DNA of 30,455 nucleotides. It comes from an uncultured Collinsella sp. (GTDB lineage: Bacteria > Actinomycetota > Coriobacteriia > Coriobacteriales > Coriobacteriaceae). Position numbers and translations under genes: made by a program. The stretch spans positions 1-30,455 of the forward strand of contig CAUAEH010000022.1 in the NCBI GenBank assembly GCA_958427975.1, read 5' to 3'. The notes beneath the pieces were generated by a model, which ran no database searches, was not told the origin of the DNA, and saw only the letters and a list, made by a program, of their open reading frames with translations. This document shows positions 23,408 to 30,455 of this stretch, piece by piece (position 1 is the stretch's first letter; the number at the start of each line of letters is the position of its first letter).

Positions 23408-23413
23408 TATAAT
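23408..23413 (+). promoter_or_regulatory. -10 element of hisS
   Basis: A perfect TATAAT lies 42 bp before the hisS ATG. The -35 position falls in the right arm of the preceding terminator (about 23385-23390) and does not match consensus. No T-box leader is seen in the short untranslated region. Confidence 0.55.
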
Positions 23414-23455
23414 GACCACTACCTATGACGCGATACAAAAGAAAGGTGTTTGCCC

Positions 23456-24769
23456 ATGCAGGCACAGAAGGCGGAGGGAACCCGCGACCTTATCGGCGCC
23501 GAGATGCGCGCTTGGCAAAAGATGCAGCAGATTGCGGCCGGCGTATTCGAGCCGTTTGGCTTTAAGCCTATCGAGACGCCCGCGATCGAGCAGGTGGACG
23601 TCTTTGTCCACGGCATCGGCCAGTCGACCGACGTCGTGCGCAAGGAGATGTTCCGCGTCTTTAGCGGCGCCAACCTGGAGCGCGTCTTTACTGAGGGCAC
23701 CGACACCAAGCTCAAGCCCAAGCAGCGCCTGGCGCTTCGTCCCGAGGGCACGGCCGGTGTGGTGCGCGCCGTCGTGGAGAACAACCTGGTGCCCCGGGGC
23801 TCCACGCCGTTTAAGGCTTACTACGCCGAGGCCATGTTCCGCGGCGAGCGTCCCCAGAAGGGCCGCCTGCGCCAGTTCCATCAGGTGGGCATCGAGTGGC
23901 TCGGCGCTCCCGATCCGGCGGCAGACGCCGAGTGCATCATCATGCTCATGGAGTTCTACAAGCGCTTGGGCTTCGATCTTTCCAAGCTCCGTCTGCTTAT
24001 TAACTCAATGGGCGATGCCCAGTGCCGTCCGGCCTATCGCGAGCAGGTTAAGCAGTTCATTCTCGACCACGCCGACGAGATGTGCGACGAGTGCCGCGAG
24101 CGCGCCGAGCTCAACCCGCTGCGCGCCTTCGACTGCAAGAACGACCATTGCCGCGAGATCATGGCCGACGCACCGCTGATGGGCGACAACCTGTGCGACG
24201 AGTGCCGCGAGCACTACGAGCAGGTCAAGCGCTATTTGGATGCGGCGGGTATCGAGTATGTCGAGGATCCCACCTTGGTGCGTGGCCTGGACTACTACAC
24301 CCGTACTGTCTTTGAGGTCGAGGCTCCCGGCGCCGGTGTCGGCTCCATCGGTGGCGGCGGTCGCTATGACGGCTTGGTCGAGCTCGAGGGCGGCAAGCCC
24401 ACGGCGGGCGTCGGCTTTGCGGTCGGTTTTGAGCGCGCCCTGCTGGCCCTGCAGGCCTTTGGCAGCGATTTGGGTGCCGATGAGGCCCCGTGCGTCTATG
24501 TCGCCAACGCCGGCAAGGAGCTGCGTCAGAACGTCTTTGCCATTACGCAGGAGCTTCGCGCCGCAGGTATCGTGACCGAGGCCGACTATCAGGGTCGTTC
24601 GCTCAAGGCCCAGTTTAAGCAAGCCGATAAGGTAGGCGCCAAGCTCATCTTGGTCCTGGGTGGCGACGAGCTTGCCGCCGGCAAGGTCAAAGTGCGCGAC
24701 ATGCAGAGCCATGACGAGGTGCTCGCCGATCTGGACAACGTCGTCGAGGCGGTTCGCGAGCGCCTGTAG
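23456..24769 (+). CDS. hisS: Histidine-tRNA ligase
   Basis: A 437-residue class II aminoacyl-tRNA synthetase that charges tRNA-His. Visible motifs are EGTRDL (7-12), LRPEGTA (94-100), motif 2 FRGERPQKGRLRQFHQ (128-143), the histidine motif LVRGLDYYTRTVFE (274-287) and GGGGRYDGL (299-307). The insertion at about 205-255 has cysteine pairs (CDEC at 210-213 and 247-250, with C227 and C232), which are common in bacterial HisRS. The C-terminal anticodon-binding domain begins near residue 345. ATG 23456 has GAAAGGTG 7 nt upstream. aspS, a frequent neighbour in other bacteria, is not here; ppc follows. Confidence 0.97.
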   Translation: MQAQKAEGTRDLIGAEMRAWQKMQQIAAGVFEPFGFKPIETPAIEQVDVFVHGIGQSTDVVRKEMFRVFSGANLERVFTEGTDTKLKPKQRLALRPEGTAGVVRAVVENNLVPRGSTPFKAYYAEAMFRGERPQKGRLRQFHQVGIEWLGAPDPAADAECIIMLMEFYKRLGFDLSKLRLLINSMGDAQCRPAYREQVKQFILDHADEMCDECRERAELNPLRAFDCKNDHCREIMADAPLMGDNLCDECREHYEQVKRYLDAAGIEYVEDPTLVRGLDYYTRTVFEVEAPGAGVGSIGGGGRYDGLVELEGGKPTAGVGFAVGFERALLALQAFGSDLGADEAPCVYVANAGKELRQNVFAITQELRAAGIVTEADYQGRSLKAQFKQADKVGAKLILVLGGDELAAGKVKVRDMQSHDEVLADLDNVVEAVRERL

Positions 24770-24826
24770 CGCATCTTTTTGAGCTTCGGGCCTGCTAACG
24801 TGCCCTGCTCATGGAGAGCGATTGTT

Positions 24827-24864
24827 ACGGGGGTGATTCGCTTTTATGCGGAATGCCCCCGTTT
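24827..24864 (+). terminator. Terminator behind hisS
   Basis: ACGGGGG pairs with CCCCCGT, the inner ATTCGC partly with GCGGAAT, followed by TTT. The T tract is short. Confidence 0.55.
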
Positions 24865-24922
24865 ACGTATGCCGCCCACCGAGAAATACGACCATTTAGG
24901 GCAAAAACCTTTGCAATGCAGA

Positions 24923-24966
24923 AAATACTTTTGTGTGGTAAAGCGCAATCAGTGTCGAAAGTATTT
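24923..24966. promoter_or_regulatory. Inverted repeat upstream of the ppc promoter
   Basis: AAATACTTT (24923-24931) and AAAGTATTT (24958-24966) are perfect 9-bp inverted copies, 26 bp apart. The right copy covers the -35 region of the ppc promoter, so a regulator may bind both. Confidence 0.4.
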
Positions 24967-24976
24967 CTCAAGCGCC

Positions 24977-24982
24977 TATAAT
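24977..24982 (+). promoter_or_regulatory. -10 element of ppc
   Basis: TATAAT lies 45 bp before the GTG start. The -35 region (TGTCGA, 24953-24958) is weak and overlaps the inverted repeat. Confidence 0.5.
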
Positions 24983-25026
24983 GAATACCGCATGTTACGT
25001 GCATAGAAGGAGGAATGGGAGGAAAC

Positions 25027-27840
25027 GTGGCTGAGAACCTAAGCAACCAGTCTGTACCCGAAGCCGCGGCGCGCGTCGCTGCCGTGGTCAACCGCCTCGT
25101 TAACCGAATCGGCTCGAATGCCGAGTCCAGGGAGCGTCTCGCCGAGATCGAGATCCCCGAGGAGCTGCGCGACAATCTGGCGCTGTTCTTGCGCCTGGAG
25201 CGCCGTGTGCTTAGCGAGTATGATCCCGAGATCGCGGACCTGTTCGACAAGATTTTGACAGCCGAGATTGTGGTCAATGCCGGCAACCCCGGTACCTGCG
25301 CTGCCGACGAAGCCGTCGACGAGCAGGGCGTGCCCACCGCCGACGAGCCCACTGCCGTGGCATTTCGTGAGGTCGTCGATTTGATCGACAGCCTGCCGCT
25401 CGATAAGCAGCAGGTCATCGTTCGCGCCTTTACGAGCTTTTTCCATCTGGCAAACCTGTCGGAGGAGAACTACCGTGTGGCGCAGCTGCGCGAGCGCGAG
25501 GCCGGTGCGTCGACCGATACCGAGGTCGATCCTGCCAACGAGCTTACCGTTGCCTATCACCAGCTGGTGAATGAGCTGGGTGTCGAGGGTGCCAACGAGC
25601 TGCTCGACAAGCTCGAGTTCCACCCTGTCTTTACCGCACATCCCACCGAGGCCCGTCGTAAGGCCGTCGAGGGCAAGATCCGCCGTATCTCCAACCTGCT
25701 GGAGGAGCGTCCGCGTCTGGGCGGCTCCGACCTGGTGGAGAACGAGCGCCATATGCTGCAGGAGATCGACGCCCTGGTGCGTACGAGTCCCATCGCGCTC
25801 AAGAAGCCCACGCCGGTCGAGGAAGCCGATACCATCATCGACATCTTCGATAACACGCTGTTCGACGTTATCCCCGTTATCTATCGTCGTTTTGACGATT
25901 GGGTGCTGGGCGACAAGGCCGGTACTGTGCCGCCGCTGTGCCCGGCGTTCTTCCATCCCGGCAGCTGGATCGGTTCCGACCGCGACGGTAACCCCAACGT
26001 CACCGCCAAGGTGAGCCGTGAGGTCGCCGCCAAGTACTTTACGCACATGGTGCTCAAGCTCGAGGGCAAGTGCCGCCACATCGGCCGCAACCTCACGCTC
26101 GAGGCTACCTACAGCAAGCCGTCGGCCGAGCTCATTAACCTGTGGAACCATCAGGTCGAGATGAGCCCTCGGTACACGGCCCGCGCCGAGCTGATTTCCG
26201 AGCACGAGCCGCATCGCGCCGTCATGCTCGTCATGGCCGACCGTCTGAACGCCACCGTGCGCCGTATCACCGACACCATGTACCACAGCGCCGATGAGTT
26301 CCTGGAGGACCTGCGCGTCGTCCAGCGCTCGCTGGCCGCCTGCGGTGCCGTCCGTGCTGCCTACGGCCCGGTTCAGACCATCATCTGGCAGGTCGAGTCC
26401 TTCGGCTTCCATATGGTCGAGATGGAGTTCCGTCAGCACTCCGTGGTGCACGCCCGCGCTCTCAAGGATATCCACGAGAACGGTATCCATGGCGATCTGC
26501 AGCCTATGACGCGCGAGGTCATCGATACCTTCCGCGCTATCGGCTCCATCCAAAAGCGCTACGGCAAGAAGATGGCGCACCGCTATATCATCTCGTTTAC
26601 CAAGAGCGCCCAGCATGTGGCTGACGTCTTTGAGCTTGCCCACCTGTCCTTTGCACACGAGGAGGATGTCCCCGAGCTCGACGTGATCCCGCTGTTCGAG
26701 CAGCTCGAGGACCTCGAGGGCTGCGTCGACGTGCTCGACCAGATGCTTACGCTGCCCGTGGTGCAAAAGCGCCTTGCCCAGACCAACCGCCGCATGGAGG
26801 TCATGCTGGGCTATTCCGACTCCTCTAAGGATGCCGGTCCTACCACGGCCATGCTCGCGCTACATTCTGCGCAGGAGCGCATCGCCAAGTGGGCCGAGAA
26901 GAACGATATCGACCTGGTGCTCATGCACGGTCGCGGCGGTGCCGTTGGCCGTGGCGGCGGCCCGGCCAACAAGGCCGTGCTGGCGCAGCCCAAGGGTTCG
27001 GTCAACTGCTTCTTTAAGCTCACCGAGCAGGGCGAGGTCATCTTTGCCCGTTACGGCAACCGCACGCTGGCTCAGCGCCATGTTGAGTCCGTTGCCGCTG
27101 CAACGCTTTTGCAGTCGGCCCCGAGTGTCGAGAAGACCAACACCGAGACCACGCAGAAGTTCTGGGATATGGCCGAGAAGCTCAACACCGCAAGCCACGA
27201 GCGCTATCTGGACCTGCTGAACACCGAGGACTTTACACCGTGGTTCTCGACCGTGACGCCGCTGACCGAGGTCGGTCTGCTGCCGATCGGCTCGCGTCCG
27301 GCCAAGCGCGGTCTGGGTGCGAAGTCACTCGACGACCTGCGTACCATTCCGTGGATCTTCAGCTGGAGCCAGGCGCGCATTAACCTGGCCGCTTGGTACG
27401 GCCTGGGCACCGCCTGCGAGCAGCTTGGCGATCTTGACCAGCTCAAGGCTGCCTACCAGGAGTGGCCGTTCTTCCGCACCTTTATCGACAACATCGAGAT
27501 GTCGATCGCCAAGACCGACCAGCGCATCGCCAAGATGTATCTGCACCTGGGCGATCGCCAGGATCTGTCCAAGAAGGTCTTTACCGAGATGCAGCTCACT
27601 CGTAAGTGGGTCCTTGCCATCGTCGGTGACGAGTGGCCGTTGCAGCGCCGTCGCGTGCTCGGCTGTGCTGTTCGCGTGCGTAACCCCTACGTCGACGCCC
27701 TGTCCATCGCCCAGGTCCGCGCCCTTCGCGAGGTGCGTATGAACCAGGACGAGATGGCCGAGGAGAAGAAGGCCGAGTACATGAGCCTGATTCTTTCGAC
27801 TGTGACCGGCGTCTCGGCAGGATTGCAGAACACGGGGTAA
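25027..27840 (+). CDS. ppc: Phosphoenolpyruvate carboxylase
   Basis: A 937-residue enzyme that adds bicarbonate to PEP to give oxaloacetate, refilling the C4 acids that feed fumarate and succinate or aspartate formation. Catalytic signatures are VFTAHPTEARRK (His near residue 205), GSDRDGNPNVTA, GYSDSSKDAG (conserved Lys), the glycine loop HGRGGAVGRGGGP, KGSVNCFFKLTEQGE, and the C-terminal QNTG. The length matches bacterial PEPC. Two starts compete: ATG 25015 lies only 1 nt behind AAGGAGG, while GTG 25027 lies 4 nt behind GGAGG; I prefer the GTG. Monocistronic, with an inverted repeat over its promoter. Confidence 0.97.
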   Translation: MAENLSNQSVPEAAARVAAVVNRLVNRIGSNAESRERLAEIEIPEELRDNLALFLRLERRVLSEYDPEIADLFDKILTAEIVVNAGNPGTCAADEAVDEQGVPTADEPTAVAFREVVDLIDSLPLDKQQVIVRAFTSFFHLANLSEENYRVAQLREREAGASTDTEVDPANELTVAYHQLVNELGVEGANELLDKLEFHPVFTAHPTEARRKAVEGKIRRISNLLEERPRLGGSDLVENERHMLQEIDALVRTSPIALKKPTPVEEADTIIDIFDNTLFDVIPVIYRRFDDWVLGDKAGTVPPLCPAFFHPGSWIGSDRDGNPNVTAKVSREVAAKYFTHMVLKLEGKCRHIGRNLTLEATYSKPSAELINLWNHQVEMSPRYTARAELISEHEPHRAVMLVMADRLNATVRRITDTMYHSADEFLEDLRVVQRSLAACGAVRAAYGPVQTIIWQVESFGFHMVEMEFRQHSVVHARALKDIHENGIHGDLQPMTREVIDTFRAIGSIQKRYGKKMAHRYIISFTKSAQHVADVFELAHLSFAHEEDVPELDVIPLFEQLEDLEGCVDVLDQMLTLPVVQKRLAQTNRRMEVMLGYSDSSKDAGPTTAMLALHSAQERIAKWAEKNDIDLVLMHGRGGAVGRGGGPANKAVLAQPKGSVNCFFKLTEQGEVIFARYGNRTLAQRHVESVAAATLLQSAPSVEKTNTETTQKFWDMAEKLNTASHERYLDLLNTEDFTPWFSTVTPLTEVGLLPIGSRPAKRGLGAKSLDDLRTIPWIFSWSQARINLAAWYGLGTACEQLGDLDQLKAAYQEWPFFRTFIDNIEMSIAKTDQRIAKMYLHLGDRQDLSKKVFTEMQLTRKWVLAIVGDEWPLQRRRVLGCAVRVRNPYVDALSIAQVRALREVRMNQDEMAEEKKAEYMSLILSTVTGVSAGLQNTG

Positions 27841-27863
27841 TCGATAGCCCTGTGGCTCTCACC

Positions 27864-27990
27864 GGGACCCGATGGGTTTCCCTCTGAATGCGTCCTCGCA
27901 CTTGAAGCCCCCTTATCCTGCTCCTTCGGAGCTGCGGATAAGGGGGCTTCGTGCTGCGGAATGCATTCAGAGGGAAACCCATCGGGTCCC
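27864..27990. repeat. Nested giant inverted repeat behind ppc
   Basis: Outer arms 27864-27891 and 27963-27990 are perfect inverted copies over 28 bp (GGGACCCGATGGGTTTCCCT...). An inner pair, GAAGCCCCCTTATCC (27904-27918) with GGATAAGGGGGCTTC (27936-27950), is perfect over 15 bp and encloses GCTCC-TTC-GGAGC. The linkers between outer and inner arms are each 12 nt (27892-27903 and 27951-27962) and do not pair well. No T tract follows. Confidence 0.85.
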
Positions 27991-28103
27991 TTCGTCCTCG
28001 GTCTTCAGGGATTAAAGCTGATGAAAATAAAGTGCGCTTCGCGCCTCGCGTCTTATCGATCGGGATTGAGATGCATTTGGCGCTTCTCGCCTTACGACTG
28101 TTG

Positions 28104-28140
28104 CGGCCGCGGTCCCGTTTGGGATTGCGGCCGTTTTGTT
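28104..28140 (+). terminator. Terminator before larA
   Basis: CGGCCGCGGTCCC pairs with GGGATTGCGGCCG (two wobbles) around GTTT, followed by TTTTGTT. It lies 120 bp before larA. The stretch 28141-28259 shows no clear promoter. Confidence 0.8.
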
Positions 28141-28259
28141 GTGGGTCAAATATGAACGTTGTGTTAATGAGTCGGTGGACGGTGGAGTTTTTCGGTGAGC
28201 GGCGTATCCTTCCAACGGTTTATCTAGTGTGTCAGTTGAAAGGAAGAGGGCGCTCGTCA

Positions 28260-29537
28260 TTGTTTGAATGTGAACTGCCGTTTGACCACAAGACGTTGCA
28301 TCTGGAGCTCGAGGATAAGAACTTCGCGGGTGTGATGGAGGGTCATCAAAACGAGTTTAAGACCACGAAATCGCAGGAAGAGCTGGTAGAGGAGTCGCTT
28401 GCCAACCCTTATGGCTCGCCTTCGCTCGAGGAGCTTTGTGTTGGCAAAAAGGATATTGTCATCATTAGCTCCGACCATACGCGCCCCGTTCCCTCGCGTG
28501 TGACGATGCCTATTCTGCTGCATCACATCCATTCCGCTGCGCCCGAGGCTCGCGTTCGCATTCTGGTTGCTACGGGTATGCATCGTCCGTCGACGCACGA
28601 GGAGCTCGTCAACAAGTACGGTGAGGAAATCGTTGCAAACGAGGAAATCGTTATGCATGTCGCGACTGACGACAGCATGATGAAAAAGATCGGCACCCTG
28701 CCTTCTGGTGGCGAGTGCATCATCAACAAGATTGCCGTCGATTGCGATTTGCTGCTTGCCGAGGGCTTTATTGAGCCGCACTTCTTTGCTGGCTTCTCTG
28801 GCAGCCGCAAGTCCGTGCTGCCCGGCATTGCCAGCTATAAGACCATCATGTACAACCATAACGGTCAGTTTGTGAACGATTCCCATTCGCGTGCCGGCAA
28901 CCTGTGCCACAACCACGTGAGCGAGGACATGTTTGCCGCTGCCGAGATGGCTCACCTCGCCTTTGTGCTTAACGTGGTGCTCAACGGCAAGCACGAGGTC
29001 ATCGGCTCCTTTGCCGGCGATATCCACAAGGCGCACGAGGCTGGCTGCGAGTTCGTGAAGAGCCTTGCCGGCGTTGAGCCCGTTGAGTGCGAGATTGCCA
29101 TCACCACCAACGGCGGCTACCCGCTCGACCAGAACATCTACCAGGCCGTGAAGGGCATGTGCTCTGCCGAGGCCACGCTTCCCGAGGGCGGCGTGATTAT
29201 TGATGTCGCCGGTTGCGCCGACGGTCACGGTGGCGAAGGCTTCTATCACAACATCGCCGACAACGATCCGGCGGAGTTTGAGCGCGCCTGCATCGACCGT
29301 CCTAAGGACGAGACCCTGCCCGACCAGTGGACGAGCCAGATTTTCGCCCGCATCCTGGCGCATCACCCTGTGATTATGGTCACCGACCTGTGCGATCACC
29401 AGATGCTCAAGGATATGCACATGACGCCGGTCAACACTATCGAGGAGGCGCTCAAGCTCGCCTTTGAGATGAAGGGTGCCGATGCCAAGGTTGCCGTCAT
29501 TCCCGATGGCCTGGGCGTTGTCGTCGCGCAGCACTAG
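28260..29537 (+). CDS. larA: Nickel-dependent lactate racemase LarA
   Basis: This enzyme interconverts D- and L-lactate using a nickel-pincer nucleotide bound to a lysine. I use a TTG start at 28260, with AAGGAAGAGGG 9 nt upstream. Numbered from there, the key residues of Lactobacillus plantarum LarA fall at the same positions: R75 (in SDHTRPVP), catalytic H108 and H174, pincer lysine K184 (GSRKSVLPG), nickel ligand H200, and Q295 and K298. This agreement supports both the start and a true racemase function. The 425-residue length is as expected. larB, larC and larE for cofactor synthesis are not in the window. A channel gene follows after 49 bp. Confidence 0.93.
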   Translation: MFECELPFDHKTLHLELEDKNFAGVMEGHQNEFKTTKSQEELVEESLANPYGSPSLEELCVGKKDIVIISSDHTRPVPSRVTMPILLHHIHSAAPEARVRILVATGMHRPSTHEELVNKYGEEIVANEEIVMHVATDDSMMKKIGTLPSGGECIINKIAVDCDLLLAEGFIEPHFFAGFSGSRKSVLPGIASYKTIMYNHNGQFVNDSHSRAGNLCHNHVSEDMFAAAEMAHLAFVLNVVLNGKHEVIGSFAGDIHKAHEAGCEFVKSLAGVEPVECEIAITTNGGYPLDQNIYQAVKGMCSAEATLPEGGVIIDVAGCADGHGGEGFYHNIADNDPAEFERACIDRPKDETLPDQWTSQIFARILAHHPVIMVTDLCDHQMLKDMHMTPVNTIEEALKLAFEMKGADAKVAVIPDGLGVVVAQH

Positions 29538-29586
29538 TGCACGGCCCAAACGAATCGTTTATAACCGACAAGAAAGATAAGGTTTT

Positions 29587-30318
29587 ATGCTTACCAAACT
29601 CCTCTGCGAATTCGGCGCAACGGCCCTCATGATCATCTTTGGCGTGGGCGTACACTGCGATACCGTGCTTAAGGGCACCAAGTATCAGGGCTCCGGCCAC
29701 ATGTTTGCCATCACCACCTGGTCTTTCGGCATCTCGGTCGCCCTGTTTATCTTTGGCGGCGCCGTGTGCATGAACCCCGCCATGGTGCTTGCCCAGTGCA
29801 TCGTCGGCCTGGTGCCGTGGAGCAGCTGCATCCCCTTCATGGTTGCCGATATGCTCGGCGGCTTTGCGGGTGCCGTGATCGCGTGGTTGATGTATGCCGA
29901 TGAGTTCAAGGCTTCCGATGGTGTCATCGATCCCATTGCTCAGCGCAATATCTTCTCGACCAACCCCACCACCGAGGGCACCAACTATGCCCGTAACTTC
30001 TTCTGCGAGGCTATCTGCACCTTCGTGTTCATCAGCGCCATCCTTGCTGCTGCTAGCCGCGCCGGCGAGAACGTTCTGATGCTCGCTATCTGCGTCGGTC
30101 TGATCGTTTGGGCTGTTGGCATGGGCATGGGCGGCATCACCGGCTTCGCCATGAACCAGGCTCGTGACCTTGGTCCTCGCATGGCCTATCAGGTGCTGCC
30201 GATTAAGAACAAGGCTGACAACAACTGGAGGTACGGCCTGCTCGTTCCTGGCATCGCCCCGTTTGTCGGTGCCGCTCTGGCCGCGCTGTTTGTGCATGGT
30301 TTCTTGGGCATGTTCTAG
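29587..30318 (+). CDS. larD: Aquaporin-like channel, probably lactate-transporting (LarD-like)
   Basis: A 243-residue member of the major intrinsic protein family with about six membrane segments. The first pore motif is a normal NPA (63-65, in CMNPAMVLA), while the second is NQARD (190-194), where glycerol facilitators have NPARD. R193 of the selectivity filter is kept. Its place directly behind larA matches the LarD lactate channel of the L. plantarum lar operon, which is the main reason for this call; a glycerol facilitator remains possible. AAGG precedes the ATG. Confidence 0.75.
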   Translation: MLTKLLCEFGATALMIIFGVGVHCDTVLKGTKYQGSGHMFAITTWSFGISVALFIFGGAVCMNPAMVLAQCIVGLVPWSSCIPFMVADMLGGFAGAVIAWLMYADEFKASDGVIDPIAQRNIFSTNPTTEGTNYARNFFCEAICTFVFISAILAAASRAGENVLMLAICVGLIVWAVGMGMGGITGFAMNQARDLGPRMAYQVLPIKNKADNNWRYGLLVPGIAPFVGAALAALFVHGFLGMF

Positions 30319-30339
30319 TCTGAGGCTACATAGTTGTCC

Positions 30340-30400
30340 GCTGGCCACATGGGGTAACTTCCCAGCGCGTCCTCGGACATGAAAGAGCCCCCGCTGCGCA
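30340..30400. repeat. Left half of a giant palindrome family, perhaps interrupted
   Basis: The linker GTCCTCGGACAT (30369-30380) followed by GAAAGAGCCCCC matches GTCCTCGCACTT (27892-27903) followed by GAAGCCCCC in the nested repeat behind ppc. The sequence before it (ends CCCAGCGC) would be the outer left arm. No right arm is present before the window end. Confidence 0.45.
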
Positions 30401-30401
30401 C

Positions 30402-30455
30402 TGAACTGCCTCCCATTTCTTGGACATGAGAAATGGGAGGCTTTTTATGCGTGTC
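30402..30455 (+). mobile_element. Possible left end of an IS3-type insertion sequence, cut by the window
   Basis: TGAACTGCCTCCCA begins like the terminal inverted repeat of some IS3/IS150-group elements (from memory, TGnACTGcCCCC). GCCTCCCATTTCT (30408-30420) pairs perfectly with AGAAATGGGAGGC (30429-30441), followed by TTTTT and an ATG at 30447 that could open an orfA. The hairpin could equally be an ordinary terminator. Confidence 0.35.

Noticed and set aside
23401..23455. T-box leader of hisS
   Set aside because: The space between the -10 and the start codon is too short, and no T-box sequence or specifier stem was found.

Overview
The window looks like a chromosomal segment of a gut Coriobacteriia member (Actinomycetota), most likely Collinsella. 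This is inferred from the high GC content, the use of GTG and TTG starts, the mix of encoded proteins, and a lar-type lactate racemase next to an aquaporin-like channel. No rRNA, prophage, CRISPR array or complete insertion sequence is visible. Nearly all genes are on the + strand; the one clear exception is a D,D-carboxypeptidase gene at 3153-4493.

Layout. Positions 1-60 hold the 3' end of a tRNA and its terminator. An 813-residue protein of unknown function with TPR-like repeats follows (206-2647), then tRNA-Ser(GCU) at 2740-2830. Behind the tRNA lies an unusual structured array (2813-3124) with a second copy of the tRNA tail and terminator and two antisense copies of the T arm. Next is a cell-wall block: a PBP5/DacF-type D,D-carboxypeptidase, divergent from a VanR/VanS-like two-component system (4691-6650). 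It is followed by a phosphate block: pstB and a PhoB/PhoR-like pair (6754-9850). A capsule-control trio comes next: a Wzz/YveK-like adaptor, a BY-tyrosine kinase and a PHP-type phosphatase (10046-12110), with no glycosyltransferases beside it. Then come a GNAT acetyltransferase, htpG, two tandem YhgE/Pip-type membrane proteins (15347-20317), an EamA transporter, an M20 amidohydrolase, an MFS remnant, hisS and ppc. The lactate pair larA and a larD-like channel ends the window (28260-30318). A possible IS3-type insertion sequence end lies at the right edge.

Working together. The two-component systems suggest envelope and phosphate sensing. The kinase/phosphatase trio controls polysaccharide chain length in known systems. 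larA and the channel would interconvert and transport lactate isomers, but the nickel-pincer cofactor genes are not here. ppc makes oxaloacetate from PEP.

The most unusual content is noncoding. There is a T-arm-antisense element behind both tRNA genes. A branched RNA-like fold lies behind htpG. Repeat hairpins flank htpG. Several very long inverted repeats sit between genes, including a nested one of 127 bp whose linker motif recurs beside the putative IS end. All folds were found by reading the sequence; no folding or database search was run.
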